Shown: positions 44,137 to 54,101 of the stretch, piece after piece
Layout: each line of letters opens with the position of its first letter
How positions within the stretch are numbered: the stretch's first letter is position 1
Source: Sphaerolaimus hirsutus
Lineage: Eukaryota; Nematoda; Chromadorea; Monhysterida; Sphaerolaimidae
Length of the DNA stretch: 64,000 nucleotides
NCBI GenBank assembly: GCA_964036195.1
Contig: OZ038451.1
Span: forward strand, 21,903,927-21,967,926
Direction of reading: 5' to 3'
Made by a program: the position numbers and the translations under genes
Notes under the pieces: generated by a model
The model's input: only the letters and a program-made list of their open reading frames with translations
The model's database searches: none
Told to the model about the DNA's origin: nothing

Positions 44137-44679
44137 TTGAGTCACCGATCGATTTTTGAGCGTTTCCACCGCAAAAGTACCTACCAAAATTGGCTCGGAG
44201 TTCGATTATTGAATGGGAAACGTAATGGATTTTCGTCTACTCTGCTGATACCTTATAGAAGTTTGGCTGATGAACGTACGGAGGTGGAAGCAACTATTAG
44301 GCATGGGTTACAGGCAGGCAGGTTTACGCTGTTTTTTCTTCTTCTAAGTAACAGTTTTGTTAAGGTCACGGTAGCATTGGCAGAAAAGTTTCTCCACTTT
44401 GACTTGCAAGTTCTGCCCTATCCGCACATCACCATTGAAAATTGCCATTTGGAAGTGGTGACAAACTTGTCATGTGATGGATATTTACATCATCCAAGAT
44501 TAAAAATTTCACAATCAATTCAACTGAAAAAAATTGACAATGGAATAATCGAATGCGCAATACATATTGACAAACCCACAATTGAAGAGTTTCGTTCCAT
44601 AAGTGCATATCTCCACCAATTTAAATTTTTCAAATTCGCCTTTTTAAGTTTAGCGGTGGCCCGACATCGCCATGTTTGA
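44137..44679 (+). CDS. Hypothetical 180-codon open frame
   Basis: Unrecognised. The frame encodes MSHRSIFERFHRKSTYQNWL at its start, a central LTLFF-like hydrophobic stretch, then PYPHITIENCHLEVVTNLSC and IDKPTIEEFRSISAYLHQF. It is the longest frame in an AT-rich region, is unopposed on the other strand and is not built of a visible repeat. It could be an unspliced gene, part of a gene with the 43810 and 45841 segments, 5' sequence of SLC30A9 or a chance frame. No Kozak or domain evidence settles this. Confidence 0.3.
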   Translation: MSHRSIFERFHRKSTYQNWLGVRLLNGKRNGFSSTLLIPYRSLADERTEVEATIRHGLQAGRFTLFFLLLSNSFVKVTVALAEKFLHFDLQVLPYPHITIENCHLEVVTNLSCDGYLHHPRLKISQSIQLKKIDNGIIECAIHIDKPTIEEFRSISAYLHQFKFFKFAFLSLAVARHRHV

Positions 44680-44731
44680 GCGACAGAGCTTCCCACGCAC
44701 TTTTCAGATACCTGAGACTATTGCCTACATT

Positions 44732-45160
44732 CAGGGACGTATCCAGGATTTTTGAGCGGGGGGGGGGCTGCTTGTTTACGGAGCCCGGCGAGGGGGGGGG
44801 GGGCTCAGCCCCCCCCCTAAAATTTTAGCTACATAGTGGCGGAATGGCGCCATGGCGCTGGCGCCATTAGTAGGCGCCACGCCATGGCGCCATTGGCGTT
44901 GGCGTCAGCGCCATGGAATGCTGTATATGTATGTAAATATACATACAAAACAGCAAAAAGCACAACATTTTTAATGATTTGCGGCCACGTGGACCAAATC
45001 TGATGATAATACCTTATAACTGGTGAAAAATGCGCGCTTGCGCGCAAAATTTTTTACGCTGACGTTGAAAAAGTCGCATTTTCTGGTCACTTTCTGGTCT
45101 CGCCCCGGGAGGGGGGGGGGGGGGCTGCAGCCCCCCCCGCCCCCCCTGGATACGGCCCTG
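44732..45160. mobile_element. hAT-type element C4
   Basis: The 429-bp element has perfect 8-bp duplications CCTACATT (44724-44731 and 45161-45168). Very close to C2 in sequence, so both copies are young. The palindrome TGCGCGCTTGCGCGCA is at 45031-45046. Confidence 0.92.
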
Positions 45161-45414
45161 CCTACATTTTTTGTATAAATGATTTTTTTCGGCCGTACAG
45201 TCTATATGGAGTTATGTCCAGATTGTCGGGCCATTTTGCTCAGGAACAAAATGGACAATCTGCAATTAAAACTAAAACGACTTATGAATGGTGCGACCTA
45301 GTCAAAAAAACAACTGCACCATTGAATAGCCCGTCTCGAAAAGTACCCCGACCTCAATTTTTAGACTTATACGTTCATACGTATCCAAATTATAGCTCTG
45401 GACGTGTTTGGAAA

Positions 45415-45780
45415 TGCACGGATGCACTTTTGAAATGAAACTCCCATTTTGTATGAGGAGCAGGGACGCACTTTTGGAACGAAACTTTTTATTGGAGATA
45501 TGCATTTTCGAAGTGGTAATTCCGGTGGCTCGAGATGGATAAACGCACTTTCGATGTGAAAATGTCGTTTTTCTTGGTGGAGATACACACTTTCGATGTG
45601 AAAATCATGCTTTTTCTGAAAATCGGTACCAATGTATCTCCGGAACGACATGGACTATGACACTAATTTTTTTTCTAAAATGTACAAACATATATGTGGA
45701 TGTCGAATCCAGGCTTCACTCGATTTTTGTGATTTTGGCGCTTACGCACTTATGGAACGAAACTCTTCAATTACGGTACT
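45415..45780 (+). repeat. Imperfect tandem repeat of a GCACTTT-GAAA unit
   Basis: Diverged units such as GCACTTTTGGAACGAAAC, GCACTTTCGATGTGAAAATG and GCACTTATGGAACGAAACTC recur at 45424, 45469, 45547, 45590 and 45748. They are spaced 45-160 bp apart, with intervening GGAGATA motifs. Confidence 0.5.
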
Positions 45781-45840
45781 GTTGCATAGTCCCAATTATG
45801 TTTTCTGTTTATCTGTTAATATTTTTTATTTGGGTTTGCA

Positions 45841-45956
45841 GGACCCTATGAGCCGCGGTCATCCATTGAGTCACCGTATCGTGCGAAATATCCTCAAAGA
45901 ATTCCTATGTATCACCCACCAGAAAATGTACAAGGATTTCCATGTAAATGATTTTT
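45841..45956 (+). CDS. Candidate exon, Pro/Tyr-rich
   Basis: It follows a good acceptor (TTTATTTGGGTTTGCAG) and one frame reads PYEPRSSIESPYRAKYPQRI then PMYHPPENVQGFP. No donor was confirmed and the partner exons are unknown. It may belong to a 5' part of SLC30A9 or to a separate plus-strand gene. A second frame is also open here, so the frame is uncertain. Confidence 0.25.
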
Positions 45957-46417
45957 ATGGGTTGAATGTTCCCGCATTTTCGATTACAATACTTACAACA
46001 TGTTTCGTTTCTGCTCTGAAGTAGTCGATAACTGAGTTGTTAAAACCGTTAAAACTACCGAACGTTTAAGATTTAGTTTACTTCAAGGGTAAAGAATATT
46101 CAATTTACTTACTGCCTGAGTACAGAAAGCGTAAATAAAAATTTTCACTTGGACTACACGCAAAAGAAACATAAAAGTACTTTTCACCTGAGAAAATGTA
46201 AAATAACGTATTTTAAGAATCATAACTTTAATTTCACCTTCATACTTTTTGCCAGAAAAATGTAAACTGTAAAAAAAAATACTTTTTCTATGTAAAATGA
46301 GTACAGGTACTTTTTGGAGGAAACTTAAACATATTTACTCCAGCATACGTTTTCCAGTAAAAGTAAATATTTACGTTTTCACAACTGGAAGACTGGAGTG
46401 GATTAGTGCTGCATTGT

Positions 46418-47347
46418 GCCTACACACACTAGTTTTCACCGTGACTTCGTGGGAAAACATATTTTTTTGCAAATGCAGATTAATCAACACGGTTGAATGA
46501 TTTTATTTTATTTTAATGTGAATTTAAATTAATGAAAGTTTAAATTTGAAAACTAAAACACATATAGCATACAATAAGAGTCGGCTGAATGTCACCATAT
46601 CGCCATTTCAGTTTTCACAGAAGTCACTAGGGTTGGCACTTGATTTTTTGAACTGATTTTTTTTTAAATCTGATTTTTTACTTAAAAAAAATCAAAGGGT
46701 GGAAACTGATTTTTATTTTATAAAATGAAAAGGCAAAATTTCTGGTAGACTTGCACTAGGTATTTTGCTTTTTTTTGCGCGCAAGCGCGCAATTTCTCAT
46801 ACATACAACCATTTGTGGTGTTTTCATGGGTTTTGGGGCATTTTTAGTGTAAAATCTTCCATTTATTCATGTTACCATGTATTAATAAGCTGTGATATGC
46901 TAGTGTAGTATATAATATCAAACCAATGAGCTCCCACATACTTCTACAGTGTGTAACACCACTGTAAATGTATTAGCCTTCTCTTACAACCTTATTTAAG
47001 CACTATTCCATGCTGAACTTCACTTGTAGTCACGAACATTTGACAAAAGGCGATATACGTAATAAGTCAACGTAAAATGGATATTTTTGAAAGAAATCAC
47101 TGCTTATAATGCGATTCCATGACCCCACAGTCATGATATGATCACAATAGACATAACAATACATTGTCTGACACTTAACATACATATATTTTTTCTCTAT
47201 ACCCTATTTTGGGCGATTTTAAAAAAATCTGATTTTAATTTTAAAAAATCAATTTTTTTTAAATTGATTTTTTTTATCAAGGCGTTTAAAAAAATTTATT
47301 TTTTCCCAACCCTAGAAGTCACGGTGAAAACTAGTGTGTGTAGTGGC
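46418..47347. mobile_element. A2-subfamily MITE split by element M1
   Basis: The left end is GCCTACACACACTAGTTTTC and the right end its inverse GAAAACTAGTGTGTGTAG. Both continue into CACCGTGACTTC-type sequence. The interruption is at GAAGTCAC. Confidence 0.85.
46628..47314. mobile_element. hAT-type element M1 (GATTTTTT arrays)
   Basis: The 687-bp element has perfect 8-bp duplications GAAGTCAC (46620-46627 and 47315-47322). The ends are TAGGGTTGGCACTTGATTTT and, inverted, CCAACCCTA. Both termini are arrays of GATTTTTT/AAAAAATC. The core carries TGCGCGCAAGCGCGCA at 46776-46791 and is homologous, inverted, to the core of M2. Confidence 0.92.
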
Positions 47348-48108
47348 ATTTTAGTCAACGGCAATGTAATTTTCACAACATTTATTTGTATTTGGTTCGC
47401 GTTGTGCCCTACAAAATGATGTTTTTGCATGCGGTTCCCTGTGGCTATAATTTGGCTGACTGACTGACATCTGAAAAATCTGTATTACTGCTAAATAACT
47501 ACTGTTAATATCACTACCGTAAATCAATTTGGAGGTCTCCAATAGTATGTAGCGCCCTTTCTGCATGGGGCACCCCTCAAGCCATATTTTTTCAAGCATC
47601 TAAAAATTTTCAATATTTTTTCAATAATCTATAAAAAACACAATGATGCTAGTTGCTACACTAACCCCCCCCCCCACAAAACGTGGAGACCCCAAACGGC
47701 GCAGGACCAGTGTACAAGTAAACCCGGTGCACAAGTAACAATGTCCGGTGCCAATGTAGACCTGGTGCTTAGGTACGGCCCCCATAATTGAGCACTGGGT
47801 CTTCATGGGCGCTGCAGGGGTTCAGTATGGGGGGTTGGGGAGGGGGTCGGGTTACCCCCCAAACGCTCCAGCTAACTACAATGTATCTAGCGATTTTTCT
47901 CCCTTTTTTCCTTCAAAGCTTGAAAAACCCTGTATATCATATATACACATGATTAGTGATGGAATGGCGCCATTTGAGGGCGCCAAAGTAAACCGCACCA
48001 TGGCGCCCTTCTACTACTTTTGCTACTTGTGCACTGGGTTTACTTGTGCACTGCCACACACCCCGACCCAAACCCTCCCCCAGTCAAATTTGTCACACAC
48101 AATCTCAG
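47348..48108. other. Upstream region of recognised SLC30A9 exons
   Basis: Contains an inverted family Q repeat (47690-47900), an isolated D-family end TAGTGATGGAATGGCGCC at 47954, and C/G runs. No 5' exon of SLC30A9 was identified. Confidence 0.4.
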
Positions 48109-51100
48109 GGACCGGTCGCTCGCTGGTGCTCAAAGTGGCCGGCGCGTCGAAAAGTCGCCCCCCGACCGATAGATACGGTCTACCGATCCCGCCCCATCGA
48201 ACGATAACCGCGGCGGACGCGCTGCGATATTATCACCTGACTGGGAAGGATTTGGAAATGCTGCCTCACGAGCAAATGAGGAGCCCTTATCACGGCGAGC
48301 CGCCTACTACGAGATTCTTTGAAGTGGATGTTTATCATAGGGCGTGTCAGGTAGGTTCGGCTTTTGTATGTGTGTGTCTGGTGGGGGGTTATTCAATTTT
48401 ACGAAATGAAGCATTTTTACATACATCTGTGCAAAACAACTGAGATTCAGCGTCTAGCTGGCGGTAGGGTTCAAACGGGATCCCGATCCCGATCCCGGAT
48501 CCCGTGAAATTCCGGGATTTAGCAGTCCCGATCCCGATCCCGAAACCCCAATCCCGATCCCGAAATCCAAAAATACCAATCCCGATCCCGAAAACTTTCG
48601 AATCCCGATCCCGATCCCGAGAATCTCCCAAGTCCGGGATCCCGATCCTTGAAAAAATGGTGGAAATTATAAAAAGTGAAAAAATGACATTTTTGTGTGC
48701 AAAAATGTTAACGCAAACCCCCAGCGTCCATTTTATGTCACTTTTCTGGCACCCAACAGTGTTTTGAGACCTTTATGAACAACTGTGAATGCCAGAACAG
48801 TGACGAAAATCGCTATCCCTAGATCCCAATCCCGATCCCGAAAAAATGCCAATCCCGATCCCGATCCCGTGACCCCAATCCCGGCCAATCCCGATCCCGA
48901 TCCCGATCCCGAAATCTCAAAATACCAATCCCGATCCCGATCCCGAAACCCCAATCCCGATCCCGAAATCTCAAAAAGTGAATCCCGATCCCGATCCCGA
49001 AAAGTCAATCCCGTTTGAACCCTAGCTGGCGGTGCACCTTTTTCCATTTTCACATTTCAAATTGCTATTTTGGCTATATCCCAACCTATTTTAACATATT
49101 TTGCCGAATTTTTTCCTTTTCTGCTTTCTACACGTCGAAAACGCCTACATATAAATTGAACCTCGCTAACCCAACCCACACAAACGTTTTCATTTACATC
49201 TCATTTTCCGTCGCTCATTTTTCGGCAGCCATAGAGCTGGAACCCTACGTGCATTTTGCGCTATAAAAGTCACTTTTTAGGTACACGGTGGCCGTGACGA
49301 GGTCGAGAAATTGCAGAAAATCTGGAAACAGATTGGCAATGCTCCAACTGGTCGTTTTTTAATGTAATTATTTTTATTTTCTACATATTTTTCACAAATC
49401 ACAAAAAACGGCCCTCAGGCAAGCCGGCGTCTTTCATCCAAAAAGAACGTCGGAAAGAAAAAGAAAAGGGCAAAGGTTTGAGCTCGCAAAGTGGAAAAGT
49501 TGTCAAGTTCGCTATAGCTATGAATTGTTTCGATGCAATGGGCAAATTCGTTGGTTTTTGGCTGACTGGTTCCAGAAGTTTATTGGCTGAATCTCTTCAT
49601 TCCATGGCTGATACCGTAAATCAGGTGGGTTTGCAGAAACACGTTATCTGTCTATTTAGTTGAATTTGGACGATTAAAATAGTTGAAAATAGACACTTAA
49701 CTACTCTAATGAGTGATTTTGAAGGCAGAAATGAGAAAAAAAAATGTAAAAATGAGCGATTTTAGGCAAAAACGAACAGAAATAGTTGACTGAAGCGTTG
49801 GGAAGAGGGTTACCCCCACCCCATTGGCTACCCCCGGCTTACCCCCGAAACGCTATGTTCAATGAACCTCAGATTGTCCTGGCAGTGGGCATCGCCTCAT
49901 CCACGTGGACGCCCACCAGAACGCATCCGTATGGCTATGGAAATCTGCGATATGTGACCTCACTAATCAGCGGCGTGGGCATTTTTTTCGTCGGCTGCGG
50001 CGCGTCGATTTATTCCGGATTACACGGTATTATGCACCCGGAGCCGCTGCCAGATTTGGCATTTGTAAGTTTGAGCTGGGTTGTGGTATTTTGAAACCGT
50101 GAAATTTGCAGTTTTATAAATATATATAAATGTCAAACTTTTTGGTGCCGATGTTGAATGTTGATATGTGATATTTTGCATGGAAGAATAGTTATCCTAT
50201 GGAGGACACTGGAAAACTATTTACCCGTCAAAATACTGCGAATAATTCAACAATGTTATCGATTTTAGTTAGAATTAGATCATTAGAAAAAATTCCTATC
50301 GAAACTGTTATTTCGAACAGTCCAGACTAGTGATGTAAAAAGCGCCAGAACTTTGGCGTCAAGCACAAATGGTGCCAGAGCAAAATGGCGCCAAGCGCCA
50401 TGGCGCTTTTTGCTTTGTCGCCAGCGCCAGTCATTTTTTCGTGGCGCCGGGCACAAATAGCGCCATGCACCAAAAGCTCTTTTTATGTGCCCGAGACCAA
50501 GCGCCAACGGCGCCACAGCAAGATAGCGCCAAGAACGCCATGGCGCTTTTACGTCACTGGTGCACACACACGTCGCCGAGTTTACTTGCGCTGGGAGTAA
50601 CTTACTTGCGCTGAGACACACCGCCTCCGAAAGCTGGCACCTGGTGCTTTCCCATCACTACAATCGACCATTTACCTGCCGCATTCTCTTCGTTTCAGGC
50701 ATTCTACGCCCTGGGCTTATCTGCCATATTCCAGTCTATGTCCGCAGCGCGAGCCTACTCTGAAATTCGGCAGCGAGCCCGCAAGCGCGGCATTTCCACC
50801 TGGAAGTACGGTGAGGTTTGAGAGGATTTTAACTTTGGTTGCGACGTTTTAGTGGCGCGCCGATCCTGATTGTGGCCACGCACTAGTTTACGGCCGAAAT
50901 TTCGGCAACTGATAAATCAACTTTGTAGCATATGAGTTCACCGGAATGAGGAGACCGTCAACTAAAGTGTAGAGTCTAGGGTTCAAACGGGATTGACCTT
51001 TCGGTTTCGGTACTGGTAGGTATTTTGAATTTTCCGGATTGGGGATTGGGGTGACGGGTAGGGTTCAAATGGGATCCCGATCCCGAATCCCGAGAAATTT

Positions 51101-53736
51101 CGGGATTTTGTGATCCCGATCCCGAAACCTCAATTCCGATCCCGATCCCGAAATTTGAAAAAGCCAATCCCGATCCCGAGATTTTAAAAATCCCAATCCC
51201 GATCCCGGAAAAATTCACAGACACAAAAGGTGCCAGAAATGGCACTTTTAAAGGACCATTTTGTATGCAGTTTGCAGTAATTTTGCGCGCAAGCACGCAT
51301 TTCCTCACCTCCCTCTATATCTCTGTTGCGTGGGCATGGACACCACTACAAATGAACTCGCTACAGTGCCCATTACCATAGTTTAAGGTTAATACACATG
51401 CATATATGGTAGACAGTGGTGTGAATGACAATGCCAGGCAGCCCATTGCGCAGTGCCTAAATGAATCTATAGCATTGTTTTGGATGCCAATTTAATCCAA
51501 CGTTTCTGGCATCCATTGTTTTTGGTGTTTTGGGTCATTTTGTGAAGTATCAGTGAAAAAACCTTATAAGAAATTTTTTAGGCCTAAATTTCGATCACGA
51601 AAAAACGCCAATCCCGATCCCGAAATCTCAAAAAGCCAATCGCGATCCCATAACCCATCTGAATAGTGAACCAAAAACTATACATTTTTTCATCATAATA
51701 TTTTGTTTTTACTATGGCATAATTAATTACGAAATTTACCACAAAATTTAATTCATTGAATGATGGTAGGACACCACTACCGTATATCCTCGAATAAGTC
51801 CCCCGGGGAGTTAGTTTTTCGGCAGAATTTTTGAGGGGGGACTTATTCGAGGGGGAGGAGTTACTCGAGGGGGGAGTTATTTTTTCCTCACACCCACAAA
51901 GGGGTGACTTATTCGAGGGGGGGACTTATTTGAGGATATACGGTATATTATATGAAAGTTGAAATGAATGCATCAATGCGACACATGAAAACAATGCGGC
52001 ATATAAACAAAACATTGAGTTGACATTACATGGGTGCCCTTTGGTGTGTGCCGCTCTGACCCCCAAAATGCAAATGTCAATTCTGACATCATAAACCATT
52101 CCAAGCCAAATTACGGTCAGGCAGGATACAAAAAAATAAAAAGGTCAATCCCGATCGCGAAATCTCAAAAAGCCAATCCCGATCCCGAAAAGTCAATCCC
52201 GTTTGAACCCCAGTGACAGGATTATTTTTTTGTGGTTTCGGGATCGGCACTGGGACTTCGGGATCGGGACCGCTGAATCCTGGGAATCATTGCGGATCGG
52301 GATCCAGTTTGAACCCAGTAGTCACGTTTATCGCACACCACGCGTGTTGAGTACATACCGACCACCACACAGCCATGAATCTCCAACCCCCCTCCCCAAC
52401 CCCCAGTGCAATCCACTCGCGACCCCTCCATCAACGTGGTCCTGCTGGAAGACGGGGCGGCCGTGTGCGGCGTGGCCATCGCGCTCAGCAGCATCACCGT
52501 GTCCGCGCTCACCGCCAATCCCTTCGCCGACTCGGTGGGCTCGGTGTTGATCGGCGCCTTGCTGGGGTCGGTGGCCGTGTTCGTGATAAAGAGCAATACT
52601 GCGCATTTGGTTGGTGGGTGGGTGGGTTGTTTTTGGTATGCTCGGCCGGCCGCAAAGAATGCGCCCAAGTTTTACTCGATAACGAGCGAGTAGCACGCCC
52701 GATGACGTGATGATGGACTGTTTCCTTCAGAAAAATACATAGAGTGTGGTCCACCCGGTATAATGCGGTGGAGATAGAAAAATGAATTAAAATAGATAGA
52801 GTTTGACTCGGATTTGGTTGTTATTTGGGCCGAATTAATTATTTTATAAAAAGTTGATGATGACTTAAGTACCAACGCAACAATTTGAGAAACATTTTGT
52901 TGCAATAAAAATTGTTTGATGAAATTGAAAATAAATGAAAACCGGGGGGGGCGTATTCAAAAGTATACGGTAAATTGAGTGAACAGCTTTTCAAAATGGG
53001 TTGGCGACAGCCCAGTTTATCAGACTATTTTCAAATCACTAGTCTCTGAAAAATCCACCCGAAAATGGCCCCGCCCCCACATACAGGTGGGCCAATCAGC
53101 ACCAAACAAAGAACTTATGTCAGTTATGCGAATCCTAGAAAACGATGCCGTCGTCGGGTCAGTTCAGGATGTAAAGGCGATCGTAACCGGACCCGATCAA
53201 GTTCGATTCAAAGCGGAAGTTGACTTTAATGGACGCCAGTTGACTAAAATGTACCTGAGAGAGGCGGATATGTCTGGAATGCTCAGGGTTTGTGTTACTT
53301 TTTGAGAGCCGATTTTGAAGTGGAAAATGATGGTGGAAAAATGGCACCAATGAAAAGTCGATGAAACTACTGTCACTACCATTGTCAAGACGGGAACCTT
53401 TTTTTGAAAACGTCAAGACGGAAAAGAACGTTTTTTTTATCGACCCCGTTTTTAAAAAAAACAACGTAATTTTAAAATAACAGTTTTTTCAGAAAGTTCC
53501 CAAAAAAGTCTGAACTTCCTTGGGGCTGTGCCCTAAAAAACGCTCCCCCACAAAGATCACTTTTCCACCCATTTCAGGATATTCGAGGCATTAGAAGCGA
53601 AGAACAATTGCGAACGTTCATGATCGAACATGGACATCACATAATCGATAGATTGGGGAAAGAAGTGGACAGATTAGAGGCGGAGATGAAAGCTCAACAG
53701 CCGAACATTCGACATATTGATTTGGAGGCACTTTAG
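48109..53736 (+). CDS. SLC30A9: SLC30A9/ZnT9 zinc transporter, eight exons (5' end missing)
   Basis: ZnT9 is a cation-diffusion-facilitator protein linked to mitochondrial zinc export. Exons are 48109-48350, ~49282-49355, ~49422-49624, 49873-50064, 50699-50810, 52407-52609, 53087-53287 and 53578-53736 (TAG stop). The last five join in phase. Landmarks are the N-terminal ZnT9 domain (RYYHLTGKDLEMLPHEQMRS), the TM2 metal motif in AESLHSMADTVNQ, HPYGYGNLRYVTSLISGVGI, the TM5 region VVLLEDGAAVCGV, DSVGSVLIGALLGS, the cytosolic RFKAEVDFNGR and the C-terminal GKEVDRLEAEMK. All are in family order. N-terminal targeting exons upstream of 48109 were not found (two leading bases show a preceding exon exists). 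Introns contain E2, D5, E5/E6 and N-type elements. It converges on PRIM1. Confidence 0.93.
48465..49024. mobile_element. hAT-type element E2 (GATCCC arrays)
   Basis: The 560-bp element has perfect 8-bp duplications GCTGGCGG (48457-48464 and 49025-49032). The TIR is TAGGGTTCAAACGGGATC. It has two GATCCC arrays around a conserved centre containing CAAACCCCCAGCGTCC. Nearly the same as E3, so young. Confidence 0.94.
50328..50559. mobile_element. hAT-type element D5 (GGCGCC motifs)
   Basis: Starts TAGTGATGTAAAAAGCGCC and ends GGCGCTTTTACGTCACTG. Flanks GTCCAGAC and GTGCACAC agree at 6 of 8. A further D-type end, GCTTTCCCATCACTA, lies at about 50644-50660, some 40 bp before SLC30A9 exon 5. Confidence 0.65.
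51058..52212. mobile_element. hAT-type element E5, expanded by insertions
   Basis: Flanks GTGACGGG (51050-51057) and GTGACAGG (52213-52220) agree at 7 of 8. The TIR is TAGGGTTCAAATGGGATC. It contains the palindrome TGCGCGCAAGCACGCA at 51284-51299 and a mariner-like MITE at 51780-51943. Confidence 0.8.
51780..51943. mobile_element. Mariner-like MITE (CCGTATATCCTCG)
   Basis: Flanked by TA. The ends are CCGTATATCCTCGAATAAGT and, inverted, ACTTATTTGAGGATATACGG. The interior repeats ACTTATTCGAGGGG and GGGGAGTTA. Confidence 0.75.
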
Positions 53737-54101
53737 GACTTTTCCTGGCTGTAAAAAGTTGTATTATAAAGTGGCTGGATTTTCAAGTGATTGGAACACT
53801 TTTTTGCTTGTTGCTGTGCGTACTGTGATGCTTACATCCTCGCTGTCTGCATTTCTGTTGCAAATTTTGGTGGTGTGGTGCCTGTTTATGGGACTATTTA
53901 ACTTGAGTATAAATAGCGTGTAATGAATGATTTATTTGAAATCCGAATTTAGACTCATGCAACATTTGTAGTAAATATCAGAAATGCTACCCAATTTCAC
54001 AGTAATTTTGTTAATCAACTTATGTGTAAATATTTACATAACCGCGCTCAGTCACAAACTGAGTGGAATTCAAAATTCCACATTCAAATTCAAACCGGAA
54101 T
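53737..54101. other. Intergenic gap between convergent SLC30A9 and PRIM1
   Basis: AT-rich, 365 bp, presumably carrying both polyadenylation regions. AATAAA-type signals are not distinctive here. No repeat recognised. Confidence 0.4.

Larger units (their letters stand above)
50977..52317. mobile_element. Older E-family element (E6) containing E5
   Basis: Starts TAGGGTTCAAACGGGATTG and ends GGGATCCAGTTTGAACCCA. Flanks GTAGAGTC and GTAGTCAC match only partly. E5 is inserted after its left end. Confidence 0.6.

Noticed and set aside
48465..49024. Long frames rich in SRSRS, IPIPIPK and DPDPD
   Set aside because: They are translations of GATCCC arrays inside a transposon with TIRs and target duplications, open in several frames on both strands. 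Not proteins.
51058..51210. E5 as a solo 150-bp element ending near 51210
   Set aside because: The 8-bp duplication GTGACGGG/GTGACAGG pairs its left end with 52212, so the whole 1.15-kb stretch is one expanded element.
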